Shown here in pieces: positions 7,781-16,643 of a stretch of 64,000 bases of DNA. The stretch's first letter is position 1. Each line of letters opens with the position of its first letter. Below the pieces are notes generated by a model. That model was not told the origin of the DNA, ran no database searches, and saw nothing but the letters and a program-made list of their open reading frames with translations. The translations under genes and the position numbers were made by a program. Source of the DNA: Solibacillus sp. FSL H8-0538 (lineage in GTDB: Bacteria > Bacillota > Bacilli > Bacillales_A > Planococcaceae); the NCBI RefSeq assembly GCF_038003525.1, contig NZ_JBBOPI010000001.1, forward strand, positions 1,727,001 through 1,791,000, in the 5' to 3' direction.

Positions 7781-9043
7781 ATGAAGGGGAAATGGACATT
7801 ATTTTTACAGCAAAAATGGTCACAATTAATATTATTTACTTTATTTATTGTCGTGACATCATCCGCTTTGTATTTTTCTAAAAAATCGGTAATTGCATTT
7901 TTATTATTATTATCTTCGTTATTGATCCTTCATTATATGAATTTAAAAAACTTAACGAAATGGATAATGGCTGCAGCATTACTGTTTATCTTGATTCCAT
8001 TCGCGTCTAGTGGTGGTCCAGCTTTCCACTCCTATATGGAAGTTGCAACGATGGTTGGTATCTATGTATCGATGGCATTGGGACTGAATATCGTTGTCGG
8101 GATGGCAGGGTTGCTTGATTTAGGATTTGTTGCTTTCTTCGCAGTTGGCGCTTATTCATATAGTATTTTTGCAACATCCCAAGCTTCAAATTTCATGCCT
8201 TTTGGAACCTACCCTCTCGGTGGAGAAAGTTTTTGGATGTTCTTAATCATCGGTGGTATCGTTGCTGCCATAGCCGGCGTGTTGATTGGTATTCCCGTAC
8301 TTCGAGTAAAAGGGGATTATTTAGCGATTGTAACATTAGGATTCGGTGAGATTATTCGGATTTTATTTAACAATGCGGATAGACCAGTCAATTTTACAGG
8401 AGGTGCAATGGGGATTTCATCTATTGCTCCACCGAAAATTTTTGGATTTGAACTTGTTTTTCCGAATCATTTTTATTTTGTGACGCTCGTTATTTTATTA
8501 TTTACTCTTTTTGCGGTCAATCGATTAGAGCAGTCGAAGTTAGGGCGTTCATGGAAGGCTGTTCGTGAAAATGAAATTGCCGCGCAAGCAATGGGGATTC
8601 CACTCGTTAAAACGAAGTTAATGGCCTTTGCGCTAGGTGCTTCTTTCTCGGGTGTAATGGGCGTAGTATTCGCTGCGAAACAAGCATTCATTGACCCAAC
8701 AAGTTTCACATTAATGGAGTCGTTTACGATTTTGGTTATGGTTGTACTTGGGGGGATGGGAAGTGTACCTGGAGTAATTCTAGGTGCAGCTGTAGTTACG
8801 ATATTAAACTTGCAAGTACTCACAGAATTAACGAACTGGGTAAATCAGTTGACGAATACCGGTATCATCTCCATTCCTCAAGCATTGTCTCCATCAAAAA
8901 TGCAAAAATTCATTTTCGGAGCTATACTTGTAGCGTTTGCGTTGTATCGACCTAAGGGGTTAATTCCCGCGAAAAATAAAATCTTTGATGCAAGTAAATT
9001 GAAAAGTGAAACACCTCAAAAGAACTCAGTAAGGACTGATTAG
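7781..9043 (+). CDS. livM: branched-chain amino acid ABC transporter permease LivM
   Basis: About 420 residues with an extra hydrophobic N-terminal region of roughly 80 residues, as common for LivM. Family motifs are ALGLNIVVGMAGLLDLGFVAF, VKGDYLAIVTLGFGEIIRIL, RENEIAAQAMGI (the EAA-like ATPase contact) and VVLGGMGSVPGVILGA. The ATG at 7781 is preferred because AGGTGG ends five bases before it; a GTG at 7772 would overlap that ribosome site. Third gene of the importer. Confidence 0.9.
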   Translation: MKGKWTLFLQQKWSQLILFTLFIVVTSSALYFSKKSVIAFLLLLSSLLILHYMNLKNLTKWIMAAALLFILIPFASSGGPAFHSYMEVATMVGIYVSMALGLNIVVGMAGLLDLGFVAFFAVGAYSYSIFATSQASNFMPFGTYPLGGESFWMFLIIGGIVAAIAGVLIGIPVLRVKGDYLAIVTLGFGEIIRILFNNADRPVNFTGGAMGISSIAPPKIFGFELVFPNHFYFVTLVILLFTLFAVNRLEQSKLGRSWKAVRENEIAAQAMGIPLVKTKLMAFALGASFSGVMGVVFAAKQAFIDPTSFTLMESFTILVMVVLGGMGSVPGVILGAAVVTILNLQVLTELTNWVNQLTNTGIISIPQALSPSKMQKFIFGAILVAFALYRPKGLIPAKNKIFDASKLKSETPQKNSVRTD

Positions 9044-9071
9044 AAAAAATCCAATGGTAAGGGTGATGGAT

Positions 9072-9866
9072 ATGCCGATTTTAGAGGTAACTAATTTAAC
9101 GAAAAAATTCGGAGGCCTGACAGCCAATCAAGATGTTACGATGAGTGTTGAAGAAGGCTCTATTACGGCCGTTATTGGACCCAATGGAGCTGGTAAAACG
9201 ACATTCTTTAATATGATTACAGGTGTTTATCAGCCAACATCTGGTGACATTAAATTAGAGGGAAAGTCAGTGGTCGGACTAAAACCTGACGAAGTATCCA
9301 AAAAAGGCATTGCTAGGACATTTCAAAACATACGACTATTTGGGGAGATGTCAGTTCTTGAAAATGTACTTGTAGGGATGCATACACATTTAAAAACGAA
9401 TTTACTAGGTATTCTATTAAATTTTCCGGGTACGAAAAAAGAAGAATTAGAAGCTGAAAAGGAAGCGTATCGTTTATTGGAGTATTTCGACCTTGCGCAT
9501 TTATTGAATGAAAAGGCATGTAATTTAAGTTATGGTGCACAACGTAAACTCGAAATTGCACGTGCACTCGCTACAGAGCCGAAATTAATATTATTAGATG
9601 AGCCTGCTGCTGGGATGAATCCTAAAGAAACAGTTGAATTAACCACAATCATTAAGCAAATGGGCAAAGAATTTAATGTATCGATTTTGTTAATTGAGCA
9701 TGATATGAAATTAGTAATGGAAATATCTGAGCATATTATTGTGCTAGATCATGGAGAAAAAATTGCAGAAGGAAACCCAGAAGCGATCAGAACGAATCCG
9801 AAAGTAATTGAAGCCTATTTAGGTTCAGGTGCTGTTCAAGCTCAAAGTTCTGCTCAATTGGTCTAA
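9072..9866 (+). CDS. livG: branched-chain amino acid ABC transporter ATPase LivG
   Basis: About 264 residues. Walker A is GPNGAGKTT, the signature is LSYGAQRKLEIARAL (the variant LSYG typical of LivG), Walker B is LILLDEPAAGMNP, and the switch region contains LLIEHDMKLVME. Several in-frame ATGs precede the homology (9054, 9066, 9072). The last is favoured because AAGGGTG sits seven bases upstream and the protein then starts MPILEV, as in the family. It is one of two cytoplasmic ATPases driving LivHM. Confidence 0.88.
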   Translation: MPILEVTNLTKKFGGLTANQDVTMSVEEGSITAVIGPNGAGKTTFFNMITGVYQPTSGDIKLEGKSVVGLKPDEVSKKGIARTFQNIRLFGEMSVLENVLVGMHTHLKTNLLGILLNFPGTKKEELEAEKEAYRLLEYFDLAHLLNEKACNLSYGAQRKLEIARALATEPKLILLDEPAAGMNPKETVELTTIIKQMGKEFNVSILLIEHDMKLVMEISEHIIVLDHGEKIAEGNPEAIRTNPKVIEAYLGSGAVQAQSSAQLV

Positions 9867-9881
9867 GGGAGTGAATAATAG

Positions 9882-10589
9882 ATGTCGATACTACAAGTGA
9901 ATAATATAGAAACGTTCTATGGTGGAATACAAGCATTAAGAGGAATCAGTATTAATGTAAACCAAGGCGAGATTGTTACTTTAATAGGGAGTAACGGTGC
10001 GGGGAAATCCACAACTTTGAAATCTATTAGTGGTTTGGCAAAAGTCAAATCGGGCTCTATTCTGTATAAAGATAAGGCCATAACAAATAAACCAGCTCAT
10101 ACAACAACATTGTTAGGAATGGCACATGTCCCAGAAGGAAGAAAGATTTTTTCTACCTTGACTGTAAAAGAGAATTTATTAATGGGTGCTTTTTCTGTTA
10201 ATAAAAAGAATTTAATTGACCAGCGTATGGAAATGGTTTTCGAATATTTTCCTATACTTAAGAGTCGGATTGATCAAAAGGGAGGAACAATGAGCGGCGG
10301 TGAACAACAAATGCTCGCCATTGGACGTGCTTTAATGATGAATCCGGAACTATTAATGCTTGACGAACCATCAATGGGATTAGCTCCAATCATTGTTGAA
10401 CAAATTTTCGACATTATTACGAAGTTAAATAAGGACGGAATGACGATACTATTAGTTGAGCAAAATGCGTACCAAGCATTAAGTATTGCACATAGGGGTT
10501 ACGTTATTCAAAATGGTGAGATCGTCTTAAGTGGAAAAGGTTCAGATCTCATCGAAAATAGTGAAATAAGAGATGCGTATTTGGCGTAG
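9882..10589 (+). CDS. livF: branched-chain amino acid ABC transporter ATPase LivF
   Basis: 235 residues, normal LivF length. Walker A GSNGAGKSTT, Q-loop region VPEGRKIFSTLTVKENL (a LivF hallmark), signature MSGGEQQMLAIGRAL, Walker B LLMLDEPSMGLAP, switch LLVEQNAYQAL. A GGGAGTG ribosome site precedes the ATG, 15 bases after livG. It is the last gene of the importer operon. Confidence 0.9.
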   Translation: MSILQVNNIETFYGGIQALRGISINVNQGEIVTLIGSNGAGKSTTLKSISGLAKVKSGSILYKDKAITNKPAHTTTLLGMAHVPEGRKIFSTLTVKENLLMGAFSVNKKNLIDQRMEMVFEYFPILKSRIDQKGGTMSGGEQQMLAIGRALMMNPELLMLDEPSMGLAPIIVEQIFDIITKLNKDGMTILLVEQNAYQALSIAHRGYVIQNGEIVLSGKGSDLIENSEIRDAYLA

Positions 10590-10616
10590 TTACTACGAAG
10601 ATCAATTGTAAAAGGT

Positions 10617-10708
10617 GAGGGTACTGAAAAAGTCGATAAAGTAGTAAAGCCAGTTCTTGAACGATGTATCGTTCAAGAACTGGCTTTTTACTTCGATGTC
10701 GGTACCCG
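10617..10708. repeat. short inverted-repeat remnant resembling an IS/MITE end
   Basis: GGGTACTGAAAAA (10619-10631) differs at one base from the 13-bp terminal repeat of the element at 19838-20151. GTACCC at 10702-10707 mirrors the outer six bases. The segment contains the liv operon terminator. It is probably a decayed element, but no target duplication was found. Confidence 0.35.
10646..10690 (+). terminator. strong terminator of the liv operon
   Basis: A 20-bp perfect stem (10646-10665 with 10668-10687) followed by TTTTT. The stem is symmetrical, so it may also end the converging nitrilase transcript. Confidence 0.9.
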
Positions 10709-10759
10709 GTGCACATGCTATAAGTAAACAGTATATAGACGAGTATTCATAAAGGCGAT

Positions 10760-11683
10760 CTATTGCGGTTCTTCATTAACGATTAATTGAAATACATCTT
10801 TGCGATTATAATGTCCCACTACATCAAAATCGAAATGTCCACGTGTGATGTCGTCTAAATTCAACGTGGCATATAGAATGTCTTCTTTTCCAAATACAGG
10901 CTCTACTAAAAATTCGCCAAGTGGATTGACAATGCAACTGCCGCCGCGCGTAATTTCAAAAGGCATTTTTTGCATGTCTTCTGTTTCCAATAAATCTTCC
11001 TCGTACATTTCTTTCGTACTATACTGGTTGCACGATAATACAAAGCAACGACCTTCAATTGCAATATGGCGCATAGTAGAAAACCAGGTTTCGCGTGCAT
11101 CAGCAGTTGGTGCGATATAAATTTGAATGCCTTTTTCATACATAGCAGCACGTGCTAGTGGCATATAGTTTTCCCAACAAATGAGAGAACCGATTTTGCC
11201 ATAAGGTGTGTCAAAAACAGGGAGTGTACTGCCATCCCCTTCACCCCAAATAAGTCGCTCACTACCTGTTGGTTTTAATTTGCGATGCTTACCAAGCAAT
11301 GTGCCATCTGGTCCAAAGAAAATAGCGGTACAATACAATGTGCCACCACTTGTTTCTTGATCTCGTTCAATGACACCAATGACTGTATAGGCCCCTGCTT
11401 TTTTCACTGCTTTTCCTAATTGATCGGTTTCTGGACCTGGAACTAAAATGGAATTCTTTGCGTAACGTAAAAAATCATTGCGACCTTCAGGAGAGCGACT
11501 CCCTACCACTGCTCCAAAGCTCATTCCGCGTGGATATGCTGGGATAAAACTTTCAGGAAAAACAATAATATTTGCCCCTTGCTCCCCGGCTTCTTGGATT
11601 AAAGAGATTGCTTTCTCGATACATTTTTCTTTATTCATCACGATTGAACCTGCCTGAACTACAGCAACTTTGCATATTGACAA
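10760..11683 (-). CDS. nitrilase (carbon-nitrogen hydrolase family)
   Basis: 307 residues. The catalytic triad is visible: Glu44 in VFPESF, Lys135 in GKHRKLKPT, and Cys169 in SLICWENYMPLAR. The CWENYMP block marks true nitrilases, which hydrolyse nitriles to acid plus ammonia, rather than ordinary amidases. Start is TTG at 11683 with AAGGAGGG six bases upstream; no better ATG exists. The gene is divergent from a broken LysR gene and converges on the TnrA-linked importer, so a role in nitrogen scavenging is plausible. The natural nitrile is unknown. Confidence 0.87.
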   Translation of the reverse strand: MSICKVAVVQAGSIVMNKEKCIEKAISLIQEAGEQGANIIVFPESFIPAYPRGMSFGAVVGSRSPEGRNDFLRYAKNSILVPGPETDQLGKAVKKAGAYTVIGVIERDQETSGGTLYCTAIFFGPDGTLLGKHRKLKPTGSERLIWGEGDGSTLPVFDTPYGKIGSLICWENYMPLARAAMYEKGIQIYIAPTADARETWFSTMRHIAIEGRCFVLSCNQYSTKEMYEEDLLETEDMQKMPFEITRGGSCIVNPLGEFLVEPVFGKEDILYATLNLDDITRGHFDFDVVGHYNRKDVFQLIVNEEPQ

Positions 11684-11746
11684 CTAAATCCCTCCTTTTC
11701 ATAAAATTGTAAGTTTAATCATTTATAATGTAAAATATATGATAGC

Positions 11747-11759
11747 CATATTGAATATG
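11747..11759. promoter_or_regulatory. 13-bp palindrome between nitrilase and lysR
   Basis: CATATTGAATATG is a perfect palindrome around a central G. It lies 27 bases before the LysR start in the divergent promoter region and is a candidate operator. Confidence 0.35.
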
Positions 11760-11785
11760 CCAAAAAGGAATAATGGGGGAATACG

Positions 11786-12708
11786 ATGAATTTAAGAGAG
11801 TTAGAAGTAATTAAAATAATTGTCGAATGTGGAAGCTTTTCAATGGCAAGTGAGCAGCTATTTATCGCACAACCAGCATTATCGAAAACAATTCAAAGGC
11901 TGGAGAAAAAAATTGGCGCAACTCTTTTTGAGCGATCAAATCGGATCGTTCGAATAACTAATGAAGGTCAACTTGTCTATGAAAAAGCGGTCACAATGTT
12001 ACAACAAATGAAGGAGTTAAAAATCGAGCTTAAAGATATGAATGAACATGTTAAAGGGCATCTAAAAGTCGGCCTTCCTCAAATTATTGGTACCTTTTTC
12101 TTTCCACAAGTGGCGAAAGCTTTCTCTTTGAGTTTAAGGAAGTTACTCTTGAAATCGTCGAAGAAGGTGGTTTGCGTGTCGAAAAACTCGTTGAAAAGGG
12201 TGAAGTCGATGTAGCTTTTGTCGTAATACCTACACAAAGTAAGGAACTAGAGGAACAGTTGATTTTTGAAGCGCCGTTTGTTGCGTGCTTGCCCAAAAAA
12301 CACTTCTTAAAAGATGAACACCAAATTACATTAGCACAGCTACAACATGACGAATGGATTTTATTTGATGCTACATTTGCCTTGCGCCAGATCGTTATTG
12401 ATAGCTGTCGTAGGGAGAACTTTGTACCGAATATTGCATATAGTACGACGCAGTGGGACTTGCTAATGGCATTAGTTCGTGATGAGCTAGGAGTTGCTAT
12501 TGTACCAAGACCGCTAACTGAAATGTATATACAGCATCTAAGTGTAAAAGAGATTGGTAGTCAGTATATCCCTTGGAAAATTGGCTTAGTTGTAAAGAAA
12601 AACAGTTATAAAACTAATACATTACAAGCTTTTTTGAAAATCGTGTCCGAGGTTTTTCAACCAAATATGGAAATAAAAAATACTGATAGGATTCAATATT
12701 TTATATAA
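11786..12708 (+). pseudogene. LysR-family transcriptional regulator, frameshifted
   Basis: Two overlapping frames together make one LysR protein of normal length (about 307 residues). The first frame (11786-12214) holds the winged-helix domain, MNLRELEVIKIIVECGSFSMA and PALSKTIQRLEKKIGATLFE, up to FFFPQVAKAF. After that it becomes nonsense. The second frame resumes near 12131 with EFKEVTLEIVEEGG and continues through the effector-binding domain to 12708. A single missing base in the T/C-rich stretch around 12120-12132 explains the shift. No canonical slippery heptamer is present, so a mutation or sequencing error is likelier than programmed frameshifting. It probably controlled the divergent nitrilase. 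Confidence 0.8.
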
Positions 12709-12757
12709 TTAAACAATTAAGGTAATCGCAAAAAATATAGCACTTCATATTCCCCTC

Positions 12758-12802
12758 AAAAAAAGACTTAGTTCTACTAATTACAGTAGATCCAAGTCTA
12801 TT
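12758..12802 (-). terminator. Terminator of the msmX-like gene
   Basis: On the minus strand AGACTTGGATCTACT pairs imperfectly with AGTAGAACTAAGTCT, followed by seven T. Confidence 0.75.
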
Positions 12803-12808
12803 GTTCTT

Positions 12809-13906
12809 TTATCGAATCCGTTTTTCCGTTTCAGGATCAAAGAAATGCGCTTTCGTTAAATCAAACACTAATTGAATATTGTCACCTGGTTTTGCAGTAG
12901 AGTCCGCATTGATTTTTGCAACGAAGGATTGGTCATCGAGTGCAGTGTAAATCATAATTTCTGCACCTGTTAATTCGGCAACTTGCACCTTTACATCGAC
13001 AACTGCCTGTGGAAACAGCGTAAATGCTTCTGCGTCATTTGAGATATTTTCCGGACGGATGCCGAAAATAATCTCTTTCCCGATGTAGTTTTGCTCCTTA
13101 AGCAGCGGCAATTTCGCAGGAGGGATTTGAATTTTAGATGAGCCGATTTCAATCGATTCACCTTGGACAATCCCCTTAAAGAAGTTCATGGCAGGGGACC
13201 CGATAAAGCCACCAACAAATACATTTTCAGGGAAATCATAAACTTCGCGGGGTGAACCAATTTGTTGAATATAGCCATCTTTCATGACAACAAGGCGTGT
13301 TGCCATTGTCATCGCTTCTGTTTGGTCATGCGTCACATAGAGCGTTGTTGTTTTTAATCGTTGATGTAGTTTCGTAATTTCAGAACGCATTTGGACACGT
13401 AATTTCGCATCTAAGTTAGATAGAGGCTCGTCCATTAAAAAAAGCTTTGCGTCACGGACAATTGCACGGCCTAAAGCTACACGCTGACGTTGCCCACCAG
13501 ATAATGATTTTGGCTTTTTCGTCAGTAAATCTTGTAATCCTAAAATGTCTGCTGCGTTCCGAACGCGCTGGTCAATTGCATCTTTTGACAGTTTGCGAAG
13601 CTTTAAACCGAATGCCATATTATCATAGACGTTCATATGGGGGTATAAGGCATAGTTTTGAAAAACCATCGCAATATCACGGTCTTTCGGTTGCACATCA
13701 TTGACACGTATTCCTTCGATCCGGAGTTCGCCTTGAGATATATCTTCGAGGCCTGCAACCATACGCAGTGTAGTAGACTTTCCGCAACCCGAAGGCCCAA
13801 CAAGAACGATAAATTCCTCCGGTGCTACTTCTAAATGAAAATCCGTTACGGCAACATAACCGTCTGGATACGTTTTATATAAATGGTCAAATTCTAGCAT
13901 ATTCAC
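12809..13906 (-). CDS. sugar ABC transporter ATPase, MsmX/UgpC type
   Basis: About 365 residues, the family length. Walker A GPSGCGKST, Q-loop FQNYALYPHM, signature LSGGQRQRVALGRAIV, Walker B LFLMDEPLSNLDAKLR, switch YVTHDQTEAMTM, then a C-terminal OB/TOBE regulatory region (VVDVKVQVAELTGAEIMIY). These ATPases energise several carbohydrate importers, and no permease or binding protein gene is nearby, so it is probably a shared ATPase. A GTG start at 13906 fits best (AAAAGGGAG nine bases upstream). ATGs at 13915 and 13900 are alternatives. It lies close behind the PucR-like regulator on the same strand. Confidence 0.85.
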   Translation of the reverse strand: MNMLEFDHLYKTYPDGYVAVTDFHLEVAPEEFIVLVGPSGCGKSTTLRMVAGLEDISQGELRIEGIRVNDVQPKDRDIAMVFQNYALYPHMNVYDNMAFGLKLRKLSKDAIDQRVRNAADILGLQDLLTKKPKSLSGGQRQRVALGRAIVRDAKLFLMDEPLSNLDAKLRVQMRSEITKLHQRLKTTTLYVTHDQTEAMTMATRLVVMKDGYIQQIGSPREVYDFPENVFVGGFIGSPAMNFFKGIVQGESIEIGSSKIQIPPAKLPLLKEQNYIGKEIIFGIRPENISNDAEAFTLFPQAVVDVKVQVAELTGAEIMIYTALDDQSFVAKINADSTAKPGDNIQLVFDLTKAHFFDPETEKRIR

Positions 13907-13999
13907 TTTTACCATCTCCCTTTTAAAAGAGCGTACCATAACTAGTAATTGGGAAAAATGGGCATATTGCATAAAACTTAAGCTTCATCATTGTGCAAA

Positions 14000-14860
14000 T
14001 TACTTTGATAGCGAGCTCGCCATATAAACAGCGAGTGCTCCATCAAATTGGCGAATATTAATGCCTGTTAGCTCTTGAAATTTTGCAAGGCGGTATAGCA
14101 GTGTATTGCGATGTAAATGAAGTGCTTTAGCAGTTGTACTCGCATTCAAGCCTTGCTCAAAAAATGTTCGAACGGTATGTAATAATGTATCATCCTCCTG
14201 AATTTTTTGTAGAATTTCTGACTGTAATAGTTCTTTTGTATCGTCGGTCATTTGAGAGGTTAAATGCGACGCAAGTAAAAATTCCATTGTCACAAGTCGT
14301 TTAGCAGTAGAAACGATATTCGCTTCACGATACCAGCGATGCTCGCGTGCAAAACGCTGTGCAAATGTTGCATCACAAGTATGAAATTTGCCGATATAAA
14401 GCGTGGCATGGATAAAAAAATCACCCTCTAGGACTAATAGGAAAGCCTCTAACTCTTGGTCGCTTATTTGTGCGCTGTCACGTTCAATAAGTACATTAAA
14501 GCTAGGAGATAATGACACAAAGGTAAGTGCATTTTCAAAGAAAGCCGCTGTCGCTTGTTGCAGTTCCGCTACATTGACTGGCTGCTGTGTAAAAATTTGG
14601 AGGACGCGGATTTGTTCTGTGATGGCAATAGGCGCCGCTTTCTCACCTAACAAAAATGCTTCCCAAGGCGAATAGTTCTTTTTCGATTGCACGTCCCAAA
14701 CAGACGATAAAAGCTGGAAATCTCGTTCAGTCACTTCTTGTTTCGATATGGTAATCCATACATGTTGTGCGGCATTGAAAAAGATATAGCAAGCTTCATG
14801 TTCAGTCGGAAAGTTTGGAAATATACGTAAGGATGGAAATAGGGATTGCAATGCATACAT
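14000..14860 (-). CDS. PucR/CdaR-type helix-turn-helix regulator
   Basis: 286 residues. The C-terminal 60 residues match the PucR C-terminal HTH: LLHTVRTFFEQGLNASTTAKALHLHRNTLLYRLAKFQELTGI. The N-terminal part is not recognised and probably senses a ligand. It is divergent from nagA and upstream of the sugar ATPase on its own strand, which suggests control of amino-sugar or wall-sugar use. The ribosome site is weak (AGGTTGTG). The palindrome at 14889-14906 in the divergent gap is a candidate target. Confidence 0.75.
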   Translation of the reverse strand: MYALQSLFPSLRIFPNFPTEHEACYIFFNAAQHVWITISKQEVTERDFQLLSSVWDVQSKKNYSPWEAFLLGEKAAPIAITEQIRVLQIFTQQPVNVAELQQATAAFFENALTFVSLSPSFNVLIERDSAQISDQELEAFLLVLEGDFFIHATLYIGKFHTCDATFAQRFAREHRWYREANIVSTAKRLVTMEFLLASHLTSQMTDDTKELLQSEILQKIQEDDTLLHTVRTFFEQGLNASTTAKALHLHRNTLLYRLAKFQELTGINIRQFDGALAVYMASSLSK

Positions 14861-14888
14861 ATTTATTCACAACCTAACTTAGAAATAG

Positions 14889-14917
14889 TTTACAATTATT
14901 TGTAAATTCACTATAAC
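14889..14917 (+). promoter_or_regulatory. nagA promoter with overlapping operator palindrome
   Basis: -35 TTTACA (14889-14894), 17-bp spacer, -10 TATAAC (14912-14917). An 18-bp inverted repeat, TTTACAA-N4-TTGTAAA (14889-14906), covers the -35 and half the spacer, which suggests repression. The predicted start is about 19 bases before the nagA ATG. Confidence 0.6.
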
Positions 14918-14942
14918 AAAAAATGGAGTGGAGGGCACATCG

Positions 14943-16103
14943 ATGTCAACCTTATTGCTAAAAAATATCGTTGTAGGTAATGCATTTCAGGCAGCGTTGC
15001 GACAAGATGTATATATAGAAGACGGGAAAATCAGTGAATGTGGGCATCAATTACAACGATTAGCGCATATGGAAATTGACTTTTCGGATAAAGAACTGCT
15101 AGCTGTGCCAGGCTTTATTGATATTCATATACATGGAGCGAACGGACATGATGTCATGGATTCGACGCAAGAAGCACTACACGGAATGGCGAAGGTGTTA
15201 CCGCAGGAAGGAACGACAAGCTTTCTTGCCACGACGATGACACACTCACCTAATGCAATTGGTGAAGCGCTAAAAGCAGTAGCAAAATTCGAACAAGAAA
15301 TCGGTGAGGCAAGTTTACTCGGTGTGCACCTAGAGGGACCATTTGTGTCACCAAAAAGAGCAGGCGCCCAGCCAATTGAACATATTCAGCTACCGTCCAT
15401 TCAATTAATGGAGGCGTGGCAACACCAAAGTGGCAATAAAATCCTTGTTACAACAATAGCGCCGGAACAAGAGGGAGGCTTAGAATTTACTAAGCACTTT
15501 TCAAAGCAGGGAGTCATTATCTCGCTCGGGCACACGGATGCGACTTATGAACAAATGAACGTGGCAATTAAAGCGGGCGCCAAGCAAGTCACTCATTTAT
15601 ATAATCAAATGAGCCCTCTCCATCACCGCGACGTACATGCAATTGGTGCTGCTCTCATTGAAGATGCTCTGACAACAGAACTTATTGTCGACCGCATTCA
15701 TTCAAGCGAGCAGGCCGTACAGTTGGCTTATCGCTGTAAGGGGGCAAGTCGCATCATCCTTATTACAGATGCGATCCGCGCAAAAGGATTACTGGCTGGG
15801 GATTATGAATTAGTTGGACAAAAGGTGATTGTTAAGGATAATGCTGCACGGCTGGAAACAGGGGTACTTGCAGGAAGTATTGTCACAATGGAACAGGCTG
15901 CGAAAAATATGCGGACAATTACGAACTGTAGCGAGCAAGAGTTAATTCAAATGACCTCGTATAATGCCGCAAAGCAATTAAACTTTGCATCAAAGGGCGT
16001 ACTTGCGCAGGGCTATGATGCGGACATGACGATTGTAAATGAAGCATGGGATGTGGTAATGACAATCTGTGGCGGCGTCATTGCTTATAACCGGATGCCT
16101 TAA
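14943..16103 (+). CDS. nagA: N-acetylglucosamine-6-phosphate deacetylase
   Basis: 386 residues. Metal and active-site motifs are visible: PGFIDIHIHGANGHDVMD, LGVHLEGPFVSP (metal Glu), SLGHTDATY (His), THLYNQMSPLHHRD (His) and LITDAIRAKG (catalytic Asp). The enzyme removes the acetyl group of GlcNAc-6-phosphate during amino-sugar and wall-sugar recycling. The ATG at 14943 has GGAGGG seven bases upstream. The usual partner nagB (glucosamine-6-phosphate deaminase) does not follow and is not in the window. The MsmX-type ATPase and the ROK protein nearby could feed the same route. Confidence 0.9.
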   Translation: MSTLLLKNIVVGNAFQAALRQDVYIEDGKISECGHQLQRLAHMEIDFSDKELLAVPGFIDIHIHGANGHDVMDSTQEALHGMAKVLPQEGTTSFLATTMTHSPNAIGEALKAVAKFEQEIGEASLLGVHLEGPFVSPKRAGAQPIEHIQLPSIQLMEAWQHQSGNKILVTTIAPEQEGGLEFTKHFSKQGVIISLGHTDATYEQMNVAIKAGAKQVTHLYNQMSPLHHRDVHAIGAALIEDALTTELIVDRIHSSEQAVQLAYRCKGASRIILITDAIRAKGLLAGDYELVGQKVIVKDNAARLETGVLAGSIVTMEQAAKNMRTITNCSEQELIQMTSYNAAKQLNFASKGVLAQGYDADMTIVNEAWDVVMTICGGVIAYNRMP

Positions 16104-16154
16104 CTAGGTTATTTCTACGTTTACTTTCTCATACCTTGAATTGGAGGTGTGCGA

Positions 16155-16547
16155 TTGATAAAAGGGAAACTAATCAGTTTAACAGTTGTCCTGTTATTAC
16201 TAACGACAGTTTTTATATATGTGCAGGGTGTAGAAAAAGCTAGTGTACCTCAAATCTCTCAAGAGCAACAAAGAGAAATAGATGATTTTCTATCACTTCT
16301 TCAAGAAGAAGACGGTTTCTTTGACCAAGTCGGGGAAGAGTTGAAAAAAGTAGGCTACAACAACTTTCAAACTGTTGGAATGATCTATTCGAAAGAGGAT
16401 ATTCGAATTCAAATGATTATTCCACGTACCGAAGAAGTGACGGAACAAAAACAAGAGGAAGTAAATCAGATTTATCACGAGATGATTAGCAAATTCAATT
16501 TGGATCCGAACACTTTTAAAGTTGAAGTGAGTCATCCCGAGAAATGA
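16155..16547 (+). CDS. membrane-anchored protein of unknown function
   Basis: About 130 residues: an N-terminal signal anchor (ISLTVVLLLLTTVFIYV) followed by a charged extracellular domain with a helix of acidic and Gln residues, ending FNLDPNTFKVEVSHPEK. I do not recognise the family. The start is probably TTG at 16155, seven bases after GGAGG; a GTG at 16149 overlaps the ribosome site. It follows nagA by 51 bases with no terminator, so it may be cotranscribed. Confidence 0.65.
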   Translation: MIKGKLISLTVVLLLLTTVFIYVQGVEKASVPQISQEQQREIDDFLSLLQEEDGFFDQVGEELKKVGYNNFQTVGMIYSKEDIRIQMIIPRTEEVTEQKQEEVNQIYHEMISKFNLDPNTFKVEVSHPEK

Positions 16548-16643
16548 AATTGTTAAAATATGCTATTATCCGTAAATTATATTAAATATATATCGTTCGT
16601 GATATGATTGTGCCATTGTCAAAGTAGAAGAGGTATTGAAAGA

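Noticed and set aside
11786-12708. Programmed -1 frameshift in the LysR gene
   Set aside because: No X-XXY-YYZ slippery heptamer or following pseudoknot is evident; a one-base loss is simpler.
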